This document shows, in pieces, positions 6,927 to 15,632 of a stretch of DNA of 64,000 bases. The DNA comes from Planctomycetota bacterium. Its GTDB lineage: Bacteria; Planctomycetota; Brocadiia; JAADGH01. The notes beneath the pieces are model-generated. The model ran no database searches. It had not been told where the DNA came from and was given only the letters and a program-made list of their open reading frames with translations. Position numbers and translations under genes: made by a program. The stretch is taken from positions 1 through 64,000 of the forward strand of contig JAADGH010000247.1 in NCBI GenBank assembly GCA_013152475.1, in the 5' to 3' direction. The number at the start of each line of letters is the position of its first letter. Position 1 is the stretch's first letter.

Positions 6927-9467
6927 ATGAGCGAAAAGCTACTCATCGCCCTTGCGGGAAATCCCAACTCCGGCAAAACGACGATCTTCAATAGCCTTAC
7001 CGGCGCACGCCAGCACGTCGGCAACTACCCCGGTGTGACGGTGGAGAAGAAGGAGGGCCGGTGTATCTATGACGGCATCACGATGCACATCGTGGATCTG
7101 CCGGGGACCTACAGCCTGACCGCGAACACCCTTGACGAGGTTGTGGCCCGCGACTTCATCCTGAACGAACGGCCCGATGTCGTGATCGACGTCGTCGATG
7201 CGTCCAACCTCGAACGCAATCTCTACCTCTCTGTTCAGCTCATGGAGCTCGGGGCGCGCGTGGTCCTCGACCTCAACATGAGCGACGTGGCCTCGGCCCG
7301 TGGGTTCCAGGTCGATTTGGACCGCCTGTCCCGCCTCATCGGTGTAAAGGTCGTCTCCACCGTGGGTCACAAGGAAAAGGGCATGGAGGGGCTGAAGGCG
7401 GTGGTGATCGAGGCCGCGCAGTCGGACGAGGAGGTGCGCTTCCACGTCAACTATGGCCGCGAGATCGAGGAGGAGATCGGCAAACTCGAAAGGCTGATCG
7501 AGGCCGCCCCGGGCCTAACGGAGAAATACTTTCCCCGCTGGCTGGCGATCAAACTCATCGAGAACGACGCCGACGTGACGGACAAAGTCCAGCGCGCCGC
7601 CGCCGACCCAGACCCGATCTTGACCGCCGCCGGCAAGAGCATGGCCCACCTGCAGACGATCTTCGGCGAGTACCCCGAGATTGTCATCGCCGAGCGGCGC
7701 TATGGCTTCATCTCCGGTGCGTGTCAGGAGGCCGTGCGCATTACGGCGGAGATTCGGCACACGACGTCGGACAGGATCGACATGGTCCTGACGAACCGCC
7801 TGCTCGGCCTGCCGATCTTTCTGGTCATGATGTATTTCGTCTTCAAGCTCACCTTCACCGTCGGCGACCCGCCCATGGGATGGATCGAGTCGTTCTTTGG
7901 ATGGCTTGGCGGTGTGATTACACGGTGCTGGCCCAGGGGCAGCGAGAGCGCGCTGAAGTCCCTGTTGGTTGATGGAATCATCGGCGGCGTCGGCGGGGTT
8001 ATTGTGTTCCTGCCGAACATCCTCCTCCTCTTTTTCACTATTTCGCTTCTCGAGGATTCCGGCTACATGGCCCGTGCGGCCTTCATCATGGACCAGTTCA
8101 TGCACCGGATCCGACTGCACGGCAAAAGCTTCATCCCCATGCTCATCGGCTTCGGATGCTCCGTACCGGCCATCATGGCCACGCGCACCATCGAGACGCG
8201 GCGCGACCGGCTGACGACAATCTTGATCATCCCGCTCATGAGTTGCGGGGCCCGGCTGCCGATCTACGCCCTCATCATCCCGGCCTTCTTCCCGCAGGCA
8301 TGGCACGGGCGGATGCTCTGGCTGATCTACGTCATCGGCATCTTGGTGGCTGTCGCGTGCGCCCGGGTGCTGCGGTCAACCCTCTTTCGCGGCGAGACGA
8401 CGCCGCTGGTGATGGAGCTGCCGCCCTACCGCATCCCCACGATCAAGGGCGTGCTGATTCACATGTGGACGCGCGCGTGGCTCTACCTGCGCAAGGCGGG
8501 CACGATTATTCTCGGCGTGTCGATCGTCCTGTGGGCGATGACAAGCTACCCCAGGAAAACAAGGTTCGACCGGGATTACGGGGCGATGAAAGCGGAGGCC
8601 CGGGCCAGGTTCCTCAGCGGGGTCAAGGGGCTCAATGGCGATCTCGGCCTCCCGGCGGACTCGGGTCTGCTGCTCAAGGCGGCGGAGGCCGACCTGGCGA
8701 TGGCGGCCGAGCAGGAGAAGTATTTCGAGAACCAACCGGGGTTTAAACGCGCCGAGGAGAACCATGACGCGACGATCAAAAAGCTGACGAAATCGCCGAA
8801 CGGCGATGTACTGGCGCGCTTCTTGCGAATGCAAAATATCGTCGAGCGCGCCCATGGCGTATTCGACAGGACGGTTAGAGAGGGAAACCTCCGGGGGCAT
8901 TCCGCCCACCATGCCGCCCTCGAAATCACCCGACATTATGCGTTGGGTCGCACGAAAGAAACCGACTCTGGTCTCTATGCCGCCGCCATCAAGTATCGCG
9001 AGGACGTGGAACAGCCCTATCACAACACACTTGCCCGGATCGAAAACGGGATGAGGGCGGAGGAGTTGGCCTACTCCGTGGCGGGCCGCATCGGGCGCAG
9101 GTTGGCCTGCGTTCTCAAGCCCCTCGGCTTCGACTGGAAGATCGGCACGGCGCTGGTCGGGGCCTTTGCGGCGAAGGAGGTTTTTGTGGCACAGATGGGG
9201 ATTGTCTACGCCGTGGGCGAGGCCGACGAAGGGTCGGAGACGTTGCGCCGGCAGCTCCGGCAGAATTACACGCCCCTCGTGGGCTTTTGCATCATGATCT
9301 TCTGTCTCATCAGTGCGCCGTGCATTGCGACCATCGCCGTTACCCGGTCGGAGACGGGCGCCTGGCGGTGGGCGCTCCTGCAGCTCGGCGGCCTGACCCT
9401 CCTCGCCTACGTCATCACCTTGGTCGTCTACCAGACGGGGGTTCTGCTTGGTCTTGGAGTTGGATAG
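6927..9467 (+). CDS. feoB: FeoB ferrous iron transporter
   Basis: FeoB imports Fe(II) across the inner membrane, using an N-terminal G protein. GNPNSGKTT (residues 11-19) is the P-loop, DLPGTYSL the G3 region and LNMSD the G4 motif. The two Gate regions with conserved membrane helices follow (GFGCSVPAIMATR; FDWKIGTALVGAFAAKEVFV). At 846 aa it is longer than the usual 700-780 residues. The extra length is a charged, helical insertion of roughly 130-160 residues between the Gate halves, from about residue 545 to 705, probably cytoplasmic. It shares an operon with feoA and the Cys-rich partner downstream. Confidence 0.95.
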   Translation: MSEKLLIALAGNPNSGKTTIFNSLTGARQHVGNYPGVTVEKKEGRCIYDGITMHIVDLPGTYSLTANTLDEVVARDFILNERPDVVIDVVDASNLERNLYLSVQLMELGARVVLDLNMSDVASARGFQVDLDRLSRLIGVKVVSTVGHKEKGMEGLKAVVIEAAQSDEEVRFHVNYGREIEEEIGKLERLIEAAPGLTEKYFPRWLAIKLIENDADVTDKVQRAAADPDPILTAAGKSMAHLQTIFGEYPEIVIAERRYGFISGACQEAVRITAEIRHTTSDRIDMVLTNRLLGLPIFLVMMYFVFKLTFTVGDPPMGWIESFFGWLGGVITRCWPRGSESALKSLLVDGIIGGVGGVIVFLPNILLLFFTISLLEDSGYMARAAFIMDQFMHRIRLHGKSFIPMLIGFGCSVPAIMATRTIETRRDRLTTILIIPLMSCGARLPIYALIIPAFFPQAWHGRMLWLIYVIGILVAVACARVLRSTLFRGETTPLVMELPPYRIPTIKGVLIHMWTRAWLYLRKAGTIILGVSIVLWAMTSYPRKTRFDRDYGAMKAEARARFLSGVKGLNGDLGLPADSGLLLKAAEADLAMAAEQEKYFENQPGFKRAEENHDATIKKLTKSPNGDVLARFLRMQNIVERAHGVFDRTVREGNLRGHSAHHAALEITRHYALGRTKETDSGLYAAAIKYREDVEQPYHNTLARIENGMRAEELAYSVAGRIGRRLACVLKPLGFDWKIGTALVGAFAAKEVFVAQMGIVYAVGEADEGSETLRRQLRQNYTPLVGFCIMIFCLISAPCIATIAVTRSETGAWRWALLQLGGLTLLAYVITLVVYQTGVLLGLGVG

Positions 9468-9478
9468 GGGAAGGAACG

Positions 9479-9688
9479 ATGACGGAAACAATTGTCGTCT
9501 GTCTGATTGTGGTCGTTGCCTTCCTGCTGACAGGTCGGCGGCTCTATCGCTCGGTCACGGGCAAAACGCCCGGTTGCAGTTGCGGCCAGCCCGGCGTCTG
9601 CCCGTTGAACGACGCCGAGCGCAAGGAAACGTGCGAGGCGAGTCCGGACGACGGTTCACAGCCGCGCCCGTGCGATGATCCCGACTGA
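9479..9688 (+). CDS. FeoB-associated Cys-rich membrane protein
   Basis: The 69-aa product starts 11 bases after the feoB stop, behind GGAAGGAACG. A single N-terminal membrane segment (ETIVVCLIVVVAFLLTG) is followed by a short basic stretch and a cysteine motif, CSCGQPGVC, plus two further cysteines. This organisation matches the small Cys-rich proteins found after feoB in many bacteria, which are thought to assist iron transfer or complex stability. Its role here rests on position and composition, not on a catalytic motif. Confidence 0.8.
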   Translation: MTETIVVCLIVVVAFLLTGRRLYRSVTGKTPGCSCGQPGVCPLNDAERKETCEASPDDGSQPRPCDDPD

Positions 9689-9730
9689 GCGGCGGCCCTG
9701 CCGGTGGGTCAGGCGGGACGGCGTCCGGGG

Positions 9731-11191
9731 CTACGGGATGTACCCCCGGCGTCGGCACTCCGCTTTGAATGCCTCGTGCCGCTCGGCATAGGCGGGGACC
9801 TTGCCGGGCCGGGGTTCGATCTCCTCGGCGAAGTGGACCATGGCTCGAGTCGCGGTGTTCAGACTGGGGTAGGCCGCGTGTGATGCGGCCAGCAGGCAGC
9901 ACCCGAAGGCCGACTCGGCGACAGCCGGCCGGACCATCGGGCGGTCGAGGATGTCGGCCCGGATCTGCAGCCACTCCCGGCTTTTCGACCCGCCGCCGGT
10001 GGCGAAGATGCGGTCGCTAACATCGGCCCCAAGACCGGTCAACAGGTCGTAGCACATCCGTTCCACGTGGGCGACGCCTTCGAGGAGGACAGCGTATCGC
10101 TCCGTCTCGCTTTTGGGGTTGCCGATGAGGAAGCCCTTGGCGTCTTTTTTCGCAAACGGGAACCGCTCGCCGGTGCGTTCGAGAGGGTAGGCGAGGAGGC
10201 CGGTAGGGGAGATTTGAATCGCCTGCTTGTCCATCTCGGCGAGGTTGCTGTCGGCGAACTGTCGGGCGAGGCATTCCCCGCCGACGTTGCTGGCGCCGCC
10301 GGGGAGCCAGTAGCCGGAGGGGTGGCGGTGGCTGTAGAGGCGGCCCTCCGGGTCGATAACGATCCTCTCGGCGATGCCCTTGACGACGAGGGTGGTGCCG
10401 AGGGTGGAGTTGAAGTCGCCCACTTGGGATGCGCCGGAGGAGAGGAAACCGGCGGTGCCATCGGTGACCCCGGCCACGGCCTTGGTTCGGAGGGACAAAC
10501 CGGTGGCCTGGGTGCAGGCGAGGCAGAGGTTGGCGATGAGCGTCCCGGGCTTGACGATATCGGGGAGTTTTTCCAGGGGGATGCCGAGATCGGACGGAAT
10601 GAATCGGGGCCAGTTGCTCTGGAAGATGTTGCATCCGGTCTTGAGGGCGGAGGAGAGATCGGTGGTCGCGAAGTCGCCGGTAAGGCAGCCGATGATGTAA
10701 TCGGTGGCGTGGATGAAGCGATGGGCCCGGTCGAAGATGCAAGGTTCGTTGTTCTTGATCCAGAGAATCTTTGCGAGGGCGTAGGAGGAGGAGAATCGGT
10801 AGCCGTGCTGCCGGCAGTGTTGAGCGGCGACCTGGTTGATCGCTGCGGCCTCGGCCTCGGCGCGTGCGTCGTTGTACATGATGGCCGGGCGGAGGGGTCG
10901 TCCTGCGGCGTCTATGGGGAGGATGGTTCCCGAGGTCGAATCGACGCTTACGGCGCGGATGTAGTCGGGGGGGATGTTCCTCTTGCCGAGCTCGGCGAGG
11001 ACGTCCGCGATACATGTGGCGGTGGCGCGCCACCACTGTTCGGGGTTCTGCTCGTGCCAGCCGGGTTTCCGGGTGAGGGTTGCGTGGGAGCCGAAGGGCC
11101 GGGATGCGCTGGCCGCAATGGATCCCTGCTTATCGACCACGATGCATCGAGCGCCTTGGGTACCGACATCAATGCCGAGAAAGTGCTGCAC
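9731..11191 (-). CDS. FGGY-family sugar kinase (D-ribulokinase/xylulokinase-like)
   Basis: This 486-aa enzyme should phosphorylate a ketopentose or related sugar with ATP in the cytoplasm. The N-terminal phosphate-binding motif is GIDVGTQGARCI (residues 5-16). SVDSTSGTILPID and IMYNDARAEAEA resemble the cyanobacterial/plant D-ribulokinase subgroup more than classical XylB. The second FGGY half contains GGGSKSREWLQ near residue 395. The start is a GTG at 11191 behind GAGGAG. It is convergent with the iron operon and monocistronic, with its own promoter at 11266-11293. Substrate specificity cannot be settled by eye. Confidence 0.82.
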   Translation of the reverse strand: MQHFLGIDVGTQGARCIVVDKQGSIAASASRPFGSHATLTRKPGWHEQNPEQWWRATATCIADVLAELGKRNIPPDYIRAVSVDSTSGTILPIDAAGRPLRPAIMYNDARAEAEAAAINQVAAQHCRQHGYRFSSSYALAKILWIKNNEPCIFDRAHRFIHATDYIIGCLTGDFATTDLSSALKTGCNIFQSNWPRFIPSDLGIPLEKLPDIVKPGTLIANLCLACTQATGLSLRTKAVAGVTDGTAGFLSSGASQVGDFNSTLGTTLVVKGIAERIVIDPEGRLYSHRHPSGYWLPGGASNVGGECLARQFADSNLAEMDKQAIQISPTGLLAYPLERTGERFPFAKKDAKGFLIGNPKSETERYAVLLEGVAHVERMCYDLLTGLGADVSDRIFATGGGSKSREWLQIRADILDRPMVRPAVAESAFGCCLLAASHAAYPSLNTATRAMVHFAEEIEPRPGKVPAYAERHEAFKAECRRRGYIP

Positions 11192-11265
11192 AACAGCTCC
11201 TCACTTTCGCGAGAACAACGCTCTGTAGACGCCACCTTCTTATGGGGGTGGACTATTACCCGGGC

Positions 11266-11293
11266 AATATACCATAGCGATGGAAATGTGCAA
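11266..11293 (-). promoter_or_regulatory. promoter of the FGGY kinase gene
   Basis: On the minus strand TTGCAC (11293-11288) and TATATT (11271-11266) are 16 bases apart, about 75 bases upstream of the GTG start. Confidence 0.5.
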
Positions 11294-11395
11294 TTGATTT
11301 ATGGCGTGTACAGAAACTCCCCGGGCGACCGGGGTCAAGTGGCGACGCCGGTCGCCGCGGGGAATGTGCTGGCAGACTGGCTCTGTATGGGGGCT

Positions 11396-11587
11396 TCAAT
11401 CTTCATCAGAAAGCAGGTCACGAACAAGCTCCGAGTCCCGAACGCCCATGAATCGCACGCTTTGCAGCGTACAGCGAACCGTTCTGCCGGGGGTCACGTT
11501 GGCCAGTTCCTTGGCGCACCGGCGGCAACGCCGGTTGCCGGGGCCGGACGACATGAACATCCGGTCACAGGAGAGGCAGCGGCGCAT
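11396..11587 (-). CDS. Small zinc-finger protein (GPGNR type)
   Basis: The 63-residue product opens MRRCLSCDRMF and continues through SSGPGNRRCRRC. It thus has two C-x2-C pairs around a GPGNR turn, a pattern seen in small zinc-binding proteins of unknown function in many proteobacteria. The ATG at 11587 follows a GGAGGAG site. An in-frame ATG at 11695 would add 36 basic residues unlike the family, so I rejected it. The gene lies alone between the sugar kinase and a gene-poor stretch. RNA or protein binding is possible. Confidence 0.6.
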   Translation of the reverse strand: MRRCLSCDRMFMSSGPGNRRCRRCAKELANVTPGRTVRCTLQSVRFMGVRDSELVRDLLSDED

Positions 11588-11663
11588 CTTGCGCAGCTCT
11601 CCTCCGGGAGCAAGTCCCTTGCGTCTCCTTCGCGGTCTCAATTTCCTTCTCCAGTGTTGCCAT

Positions 11664-12103
11664 AATGAGAAAAACCACCCACTTGTACGCCTCACTATAG
11701 CTCTATACGCATTTTTCTTGCCGAATGTTCCGCAAAAACCACATTAAATAAATTTAATCCCCGTGCCCCCCCGTTCTACCTCATCTGACTATAACTCTTA
11801 GACGTTGCTTCGAGTCAGGAGTTCGGGAAATTCTCATGTTAAATCCGGATGAACGTGTCACGCCCCCGCCTGACCGGAGAGTTTTTTACATCGTGGCAAA
11901 TTCATTTACGACAATCTGACTCCCATATTGTGGAGATGCGCTGAAAATGCCCTTAGGACCTATCTGAAAACCGCATCTTCTGTGGCCGCCTCCTTTGCGG
12001 GTGCGGGATTTCGGCGGTACGACACCTGCAACGAAGACCGCAGATAAGGCCTGCGGCTACCCCCCTCCGTGGCTGTGGTCCTACTGTGCAGCACAATTTT
12101 TGG
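11664..12103. other. gene-free stretch with a small dyad
   Basis: No convincing gene is visible here; the base composition drops toward AT between about 11690 and 11950. CCGCAG (12038-12043) and CTGCGG (12051-12056) form a short inverted repeat, but no T-run follows. The right end leads into the promoter at 12104-12133. Confidence 0.5.
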
Positions 12104-12133
12104 TTGACAAAATAATAGGAGGGGAGGTAGAAT
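12104..12133 (+). promoter_or_regulatory. promoter of the FabZ-like gene
   Basis: TTGACA (12104-12109) and TAGAAT (12128-12133) are 18 bases apart, giving a predicted leader of about 75 bases to the ATG at 12217. Confidence 0.6.
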
Positions 12134-12216
12134 AAAATTTCGTAGCCTGGGGTTGATTTCGATCTGAGCGCCAACAGAGTACTGTGTGATGCCAACTGTT
12201 TTCTTGAGGACGACTT

Positions 12217-12690
12217 ATGCCCCCACAACTGCTGGTAGACCTTGATGAGATTGACCTGAGCCAGGTGGAGGTGTCCATTGAGGGCGTCCGGGAGTGCAAC
12301 GCCCAGCGCTATGAGATGGAGCAGATCAACGGTATCATAAAATTTGATACCGACAATCGCTATGTTGTCGCCTACAAGAACGTTCGGGACGACGAGTTCT
12401 GGGTTCGCGGCCATATCCCCGGCAGGCCGCTGCTGCCCGGGGTGCTGATGGCCGAGGCCGCGGCCCAGGCGTGTACATACTACTACAAGCGGTGCACGAA
12501 CGACGACCGTTTCCTCGGGTTCGGGGGGCTTGACAAGGTCAAATTTCGGGGGACCGTGGTTCCGGGGGACCGTCTGATTATCATAGCCAAGAATGTCGAA
12601 TTGAAGAGGCGACGGGCCGTCTTCGAGACGCAGGGGGTGGTGGATGGCAGGCTTGTTTTTGAAGGGATTGTCACCGGGATGCCAGTATAG
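12217..12690 (+). CDS. FabZ-like 3-hydroxyacyl-[ACP] dehydratase
   Basis: This hotdog-fold protein (157 aa) should dehydrate a 3-hydroxyacyl thioester. The active-site block GHIPGRPLLPGVLMAEAAAQ places His66 and Glu80 fourteen residues apart, as in FabZ. The FGGLDKVKFRGTVVPGDRL segment is the conserved second half. The N-terminal 55 residues are longer and more acidic than in FabZ, and no lpxA/lpxD or fab genes adjoin it. It may therefore be a specialised paralogue. GAGG precedes the ATG, and the next gene starts 60 bases downstream. Confidence 0.82.
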   Translation: MPPQLLVDLDEIDLSQVEVSIEGVRECNAQRYEMEQINGIIKFDTDNRYVVAYKNVRDDEFWVRGHIPGRPLLPGVLMAEAAAQACTYYYKRCTNDDRFLGFGGLDKVKFRGTVVPGDRLIIIAKNVELKRRRAVFETQGVVDGRLVFEGIVTGMPV

Positions 12691-12750
12691 GGCCCGGATC
12701 GGCTGCCGCCTGACGATGGGGGCGGCCGGGGCCTGGAGACGGAGTTGTAC

Positions 12751-14385
12751 ATGGCGATTGACGTGGAGTGCACAAACCCGGAGTGTGGGTGCAGGATGCA
12801 GTTTGATTCCCTTCCCCCGGGTGGGGAAGTCACCTGTCCTGCATGTGGTCAGAAGATTCAGTTGTCTGAAGCCGAGGAGGTTCCGCCCCCTCTGGAGGAC
12901 GAATACAAACAAGCCGAGGAAATGGCGGAGCAGACGGTGCTGGATCTCGAGCCTGTCCAGGTGGCCGCTCCTGTGGCCCAGCCGGCGCCGGAGCCGTCTG
13001 CTGCGGCAGAGGAGGCGGATCTGGTTGGAGACGAGGAGCGGGAGGAGGACCGCCCCATCGACGACTGGGTGGGTGAGGCAGCGAAGCCCCCGGACAATGG
13101 CTTTCAGTCTTCTCGTGTGAAGCAGAAACGTGAGTTGCCGCCTGTGCTCATCGTTTCGGTATTCAGTTGTTCCCTTCTCATCGTTCTCATCATCGCCAAG
13201 TGGTACATCCAGACGGGCCGCTGGGCGGGTGAAAAGCCCAAGCCGCCAGCGCCGGTTGCTCAGAAACAAGAGGAAGAGACGTCCCCCTCGGAAGGTTGGG
13301 GATCGGACGAAGAAATTGCGAAAAGGCTGGGGAAGCGGCTTGAGGAGTGGGAAAAGAGCCGCCCCGATCCGAGTTTCGTGACCGTCAGCAGAGACGGGAC
13401 GGCGAATTTCAAGACCCTTCGACAGGCCCTGATGGCCGTGGAAGACGGCGGAATTGTGGAGATCCAGGACAGCCACATCTACGACGAGGGGAATATCGGC
13501 AACTGGAACAGCGAAGACCCGGAGGAGAAGCGCATCAACCGGAAGCGCAATGTGACGATCCGAGTGGCCAACGGCAAGAGGGCCGGTGTTCGGTGGCCGG
13601 CCGACGAGGACCCGAAGAACTACACCAACTACTTGTTGTATGCCGGTCCCGATTGGACCATTCGCAATCTGGTTCTGGTGGGGCACAGGTCGAAGAAGGT
13701 ATCGGGAATCGGCGGTTACTCCGGTGGGTTAGACGTGCGTGGGTGTACGTTCGTCCACTTGAGGTACGGCATCATGCGGGGTTCATACCACGAGGAGACC
13801 GAGATTCGCGACTGCGTGTTTCAGGATGTGTACGCTACGGTGATGCTCTCTGAGTCGTCCGAGATTCCCTACGTGGTGTTCCACAACAACGTGGTGAAAA
13901 ACGCCAGCTACGGGTTTACAGTCTATCGACGAAAAGACATGAAAGACCCACCCGACCTGCTTGCGTTCTCCGTGCGCAACAGCATCTTCGTCGGCGTTGG
14001 CGATCTCCTCCGCGGGCAGACTATGCCGAGGCGGATGGACCTTCGCTGCGACTACAACTGTTTCTGGAAGGCGCCGAGCGCCGCAGACGCCGCTGCGCCC
14101 CCCCCCTATGGCCAGCCATCCGCGCCGAACGTTCTGGCGGAACACCTGGCGAAACTGCGGAAAGCCAAGAAGTGTGACGGCCACTCCATCAACGCCGATC
14201 CCCTTCTCAAGAAAAACTACCGTCTGGATGCCAACTCTCCGTGCCGCGGTAAGGGGAGGAAGGGGGATGATATGGGGGTCAATTGGTCGCGCGTCACGAC
14301 CCAGGCCGGATCGGAACACGGCGCAAATGGGCAGTCCGCTTCGAGAAAAGGGCGAGCAAAAGGAACCAAGACAAGCGGCATGTGA
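12751..14385 (+). CDS. Zinc-ribbon, membrane-anchored beta-helix protein
   Basis: I do not recognise a named family for the 544-aa product. Cysteines 7, 12, 14, 29 and 32 form an N-terminal zinc-ribbon-like module. An acidic, proline-rich linker leads to one membrane segment (VLIVSVFSCSLLIVLIIAKW) near residues 130-150. The region from about residue 205 to 520 reads as a right-handed parallel beta-helix: it opens with FVTVSRDGTANFKTLRQAL, typical of pectin-lyase-fold proteins, and has repeated short V/I-rich strands. The zinc ribbon would be cytoplasmic and the helix periplasmic. A TTG six bases upstream is less likely than the ATG at 12751, which follows GGAG. It could bind or cleave polysaccharide. 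Confidence 0.75.
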   Translation: MAIDVECTNPECGCRMQFDSLPPGGEVTCPACGQKIQLSEAEEVPPPLEDEYKQAEEMAEQTVLDLEPVQVAAPVAQPAPEPSAAAEEADLVGDEEREEDRPIDDWVGEAAKPPDNGFQSSRVKQKRELPPVLIVSVFSCSLLIVLIIAKWYIQTGRWAGEKPKPPAPVAQKQEEETSPSEGWGSDEEIAKRLGKRLEEWEKSRPDPSFVTVSRDGTANFKTLRQALMAVEDGGIVEIQDSHIYDEGNIGNWNSEDPEEKRINRKRNVTIRVANGKRAGVRWPADEDPKNYTNYLLYAGPDWTIRNLVLVGHRSKKVSGIGGYSGGLDVRGCTFVHLRYGIMRGSYHEETEIRDCVFQDVYATVMLSESSEIPYVVFHNNVVKNASYGFTVYRRKDMKDPPDLLAFSVRNSIFVGVGDLLRGQTMPRRMDLRCDYNCFWKAPSAADAAAPPPYGQPSAPNVLAEHLAKLRKAKKCDGHSINADPLLKKNYRLDANSPCRGKGRKGDDMGVNWSRVTTQAGSEHGANGQSASRKGRAKGTKTSGM

Positions 14386-14414
14386 AGCGCTCTGCGGGTA
14401 GGCGTAGAGGGCGC

Positions 14415-14774
14415 CTACTGGTTGCTCTTCTCCTCTCCATCTTGCTTTTTTCGGCAGTATTCGCGAAGCTTCTCTTTGTCCGGTTCGCTCATCTCCACGA
14501 ACTGGATGCCCATGTGGATCTTGCCGTCTTCTTTCTGCGAAAGGTGGATCACCTTCCCTTTTGCGTCGATGATCTCGTCGCCGAGCGCCACACCGAAGTC
14601 GATTTGCGAGAGGAGGGGAAAGTGCTGTTGGGCTTCCAGAAGAATACCCCCCTCGCTGATGTCCAGGGTCCGGCCCATGGTTTCGTTATGGCTCAAGCGC
14701 GAGACATCCACTTGCTCGCAATGAACCAATCCCTTGAATGTGATTCGCGCGGCCCTGCGTTTTTCGTCTGTCAT
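14415..14774 (-). CDS. PilZ-domain protein
   Basis: The 119-aa protein is a stand-alone PilZ domain, a receptor for cyclic di-GMP in many bacteria. The two ligand motifs are intact: R-x3-R at residues 6-10 (RRAAR) and D-x-S-x2-G at residues 38-43 (DISEGG). The ATG follows GGAGGATAATCA. It is convergent with the beta-helix gene and has its own promoter at 14842-14870. No diguanylate cyclase or phosphodiesterase lies in the window, so its signalling partner is elsewhere. Confidence 0.88.
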   Translation of the reverse strand: MTDEKRRAARITFKGLVHCEQVDVSRLSHNETMGRTLDISEGGILLEAQQHFPLLSQIDFGVALGDEIIDAKGKVIHLSQKEDGKIHMGIQFVEMSEPDKEKLREYCRKKQDGEEKSNQ

Positions 14775-14841
14775 TGATTATCCTCCGGCAGGCTGAAATC
14801 CTCGGTTGCGTACCGCCGTTCGCTTTGCCCGCCCCCTGAGC

Positions 14842-14870
14842 AATATGACACATTCCGCGTTTTCTTTCAA
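14842..14870 (-). promoter_or_regulatory. promoter of the PilZ gene
   Basis: On the minus strand TTGAAA (14870-14865) and CATATT (14847-14842) are separated by 17 bases. Confidence 0.5.
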
Positions 14871-14907
14871 GCGTTTAATTGTCTCGACACGGCGAAGCCC
14901 GCCGCCG

Positions 14908-15471
14908 TCACTCGAGATTCGAGTGCCGAGAGAGCATCTTCGAGCGCGACTGTTTGAGCCGTTCCATCAACAAGAGGCACAGTGCATCGAGCAGGATCAG
15001 AGAGCACTGCTCGAACAACGTGCCCCCGAATTGAGCAGTGGTCCTTTGGGGTGGGCGCCGGGACTTGGCTGTGGGCAGCCCGGGAACGAACACGACGAGA
15101 TCGGACATGCGTGACAGGCGAGCGCCCCGGCTGCCGGTCAAGCAGGCAGTCGCGGCGCCGGCGGCCCGGGCCTTCTTGGCAATGTGGCACGTGATCCCGG
15201 TCGAACCGGAGCCACTGATGGCGACGAGCAGATCGCCTCTGCCGACAGCGGTCGTAGTGACCTCCCCGGCGACGTGGGCCGAGATGCCCAGGTGCGTCAG
15301 GCGCATGGCAAACGCCCGCGCAATCAGCCCGGAGCGCCCCTGCCCGGCAACGACGGTGCGCCTGGCCTTGACGACAAGATCGGCCAGGGCCTCCATCGCA
15401 GCGGGGTCCATGCTGCCGAGTGCGCCATGGATATCTTTCGTTACGATCTGGAGCGCTTTGGCGAAGTCCAT
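14908..15471 (-). CDS. hxlB: SIS-domain isomerase, 6-phospho-3-hexuloisomerase-like
   Basis: HxlB interconverts 3-hexulose 6-phosphate and fructose 6-phosphate in the ribulose monophosphate route. The 187-aa length equals that family's. GQGRSGLIARAFAMRLTHLG, AISGSGSTG and QFGGTLFEQ match the SIS sugar-phosphate site and C-terminal segment of PHI enzymes. No partner hexulose-phosphate synthase (hxlA) adjoins it, so it may act in pentose phosphate supply with an unlinked partner or be a related SIS isomerase. AAGGAA precedes the ATG. It is divergent from the gene at 15633. Confidence 0.75.
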   Translation of the reverse strand: MDFAKALQIVTKDIHGALGSMDPAAMEALADLVVKARRTVVAGQGRSGLIARAFAMRLTHLGISAHVAGEVTTTAVGRGDLLVAISGSGSTGITCHIAKKARAAGAATACLTGSRGARLSRMSDLVVFVPGLPTAKSRRPPQRTTAQFGGTLFEQCSLILLDALCLLLMERLKQSRSKMLSRHSNLE

Positions 15472-15501
15472 CTGGGTTCCTTCTCGATTCTCTCCACGAG
15501 T

Positions 15502-15530
15502 ATGCTACCACAGGGGGGCGTAGGTGTCAA
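15502..15530 (-). promoter_or_regulatory. promoter of the HxlB-like gene
   Basis: On the minus strand TTGACA (15530-15525) and TAGCAT (15507-15502) are 17 bases apart. It forms a divergent pair with the promoter at 15560-15588. Confidence 0.65.
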
Positions 15531-15559
15531 TGTGTTGCTCTCGACCGGCGAATCTTCTC

Positions 15560-15588
15560 TTGACGTCGCCGCCGCGAAGGGGCATAAT
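15560..15588 (+). promoter_or_regulatory. promoter of the deoxyribosyltransferase-like gene
   Basis: TTGACG (15560-15565) and CATAAT (15583-15588) are 17 bases apart. The predicted leader to the TTG start at 15633 is about 38 bases. Confidence 0.6.
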
Positions 15589-15632
15589 GGCGCTGTCAAG
15601 TGCAGTCTCGTTTTCGTGACAGGGTGTGTGGA

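Noticed and set aside
11565-11663. 32-codon minus-strand frame just upstream of the zinc-finger gene
   Set aside because: It starts MATLEKEIETAKE and could be a leader peptide, but it lacks a clear ribosome site and any conserved feature.
10067-11665. 532-aa plus-strand open frame over the FGGY kinase
   Set aside because: Gly/Glu/Val-rich antisense product with no domain; the minus-strand kinase has both ATP-site motifs.
12038-12056. CCGCAG/CTGCGG dyad as a terminator
   Set aside because: Six-base arms without a T-run, and no gene ends just upstream on either strand.
11953-13686. 577-aa minus-strand open frame
   Set aside because: It covers the FabZ-like and beta-helix genes in antisense, has Arg/Leu-rich composition and no ribosome site.
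14283-14777. 164-aa plus-strand frame with a membrane-like stretch
   Set aside because: The hydrophobic run arises from antisense reading of the PilZ gene tail; PilZ motifs are intact on the minus strand.
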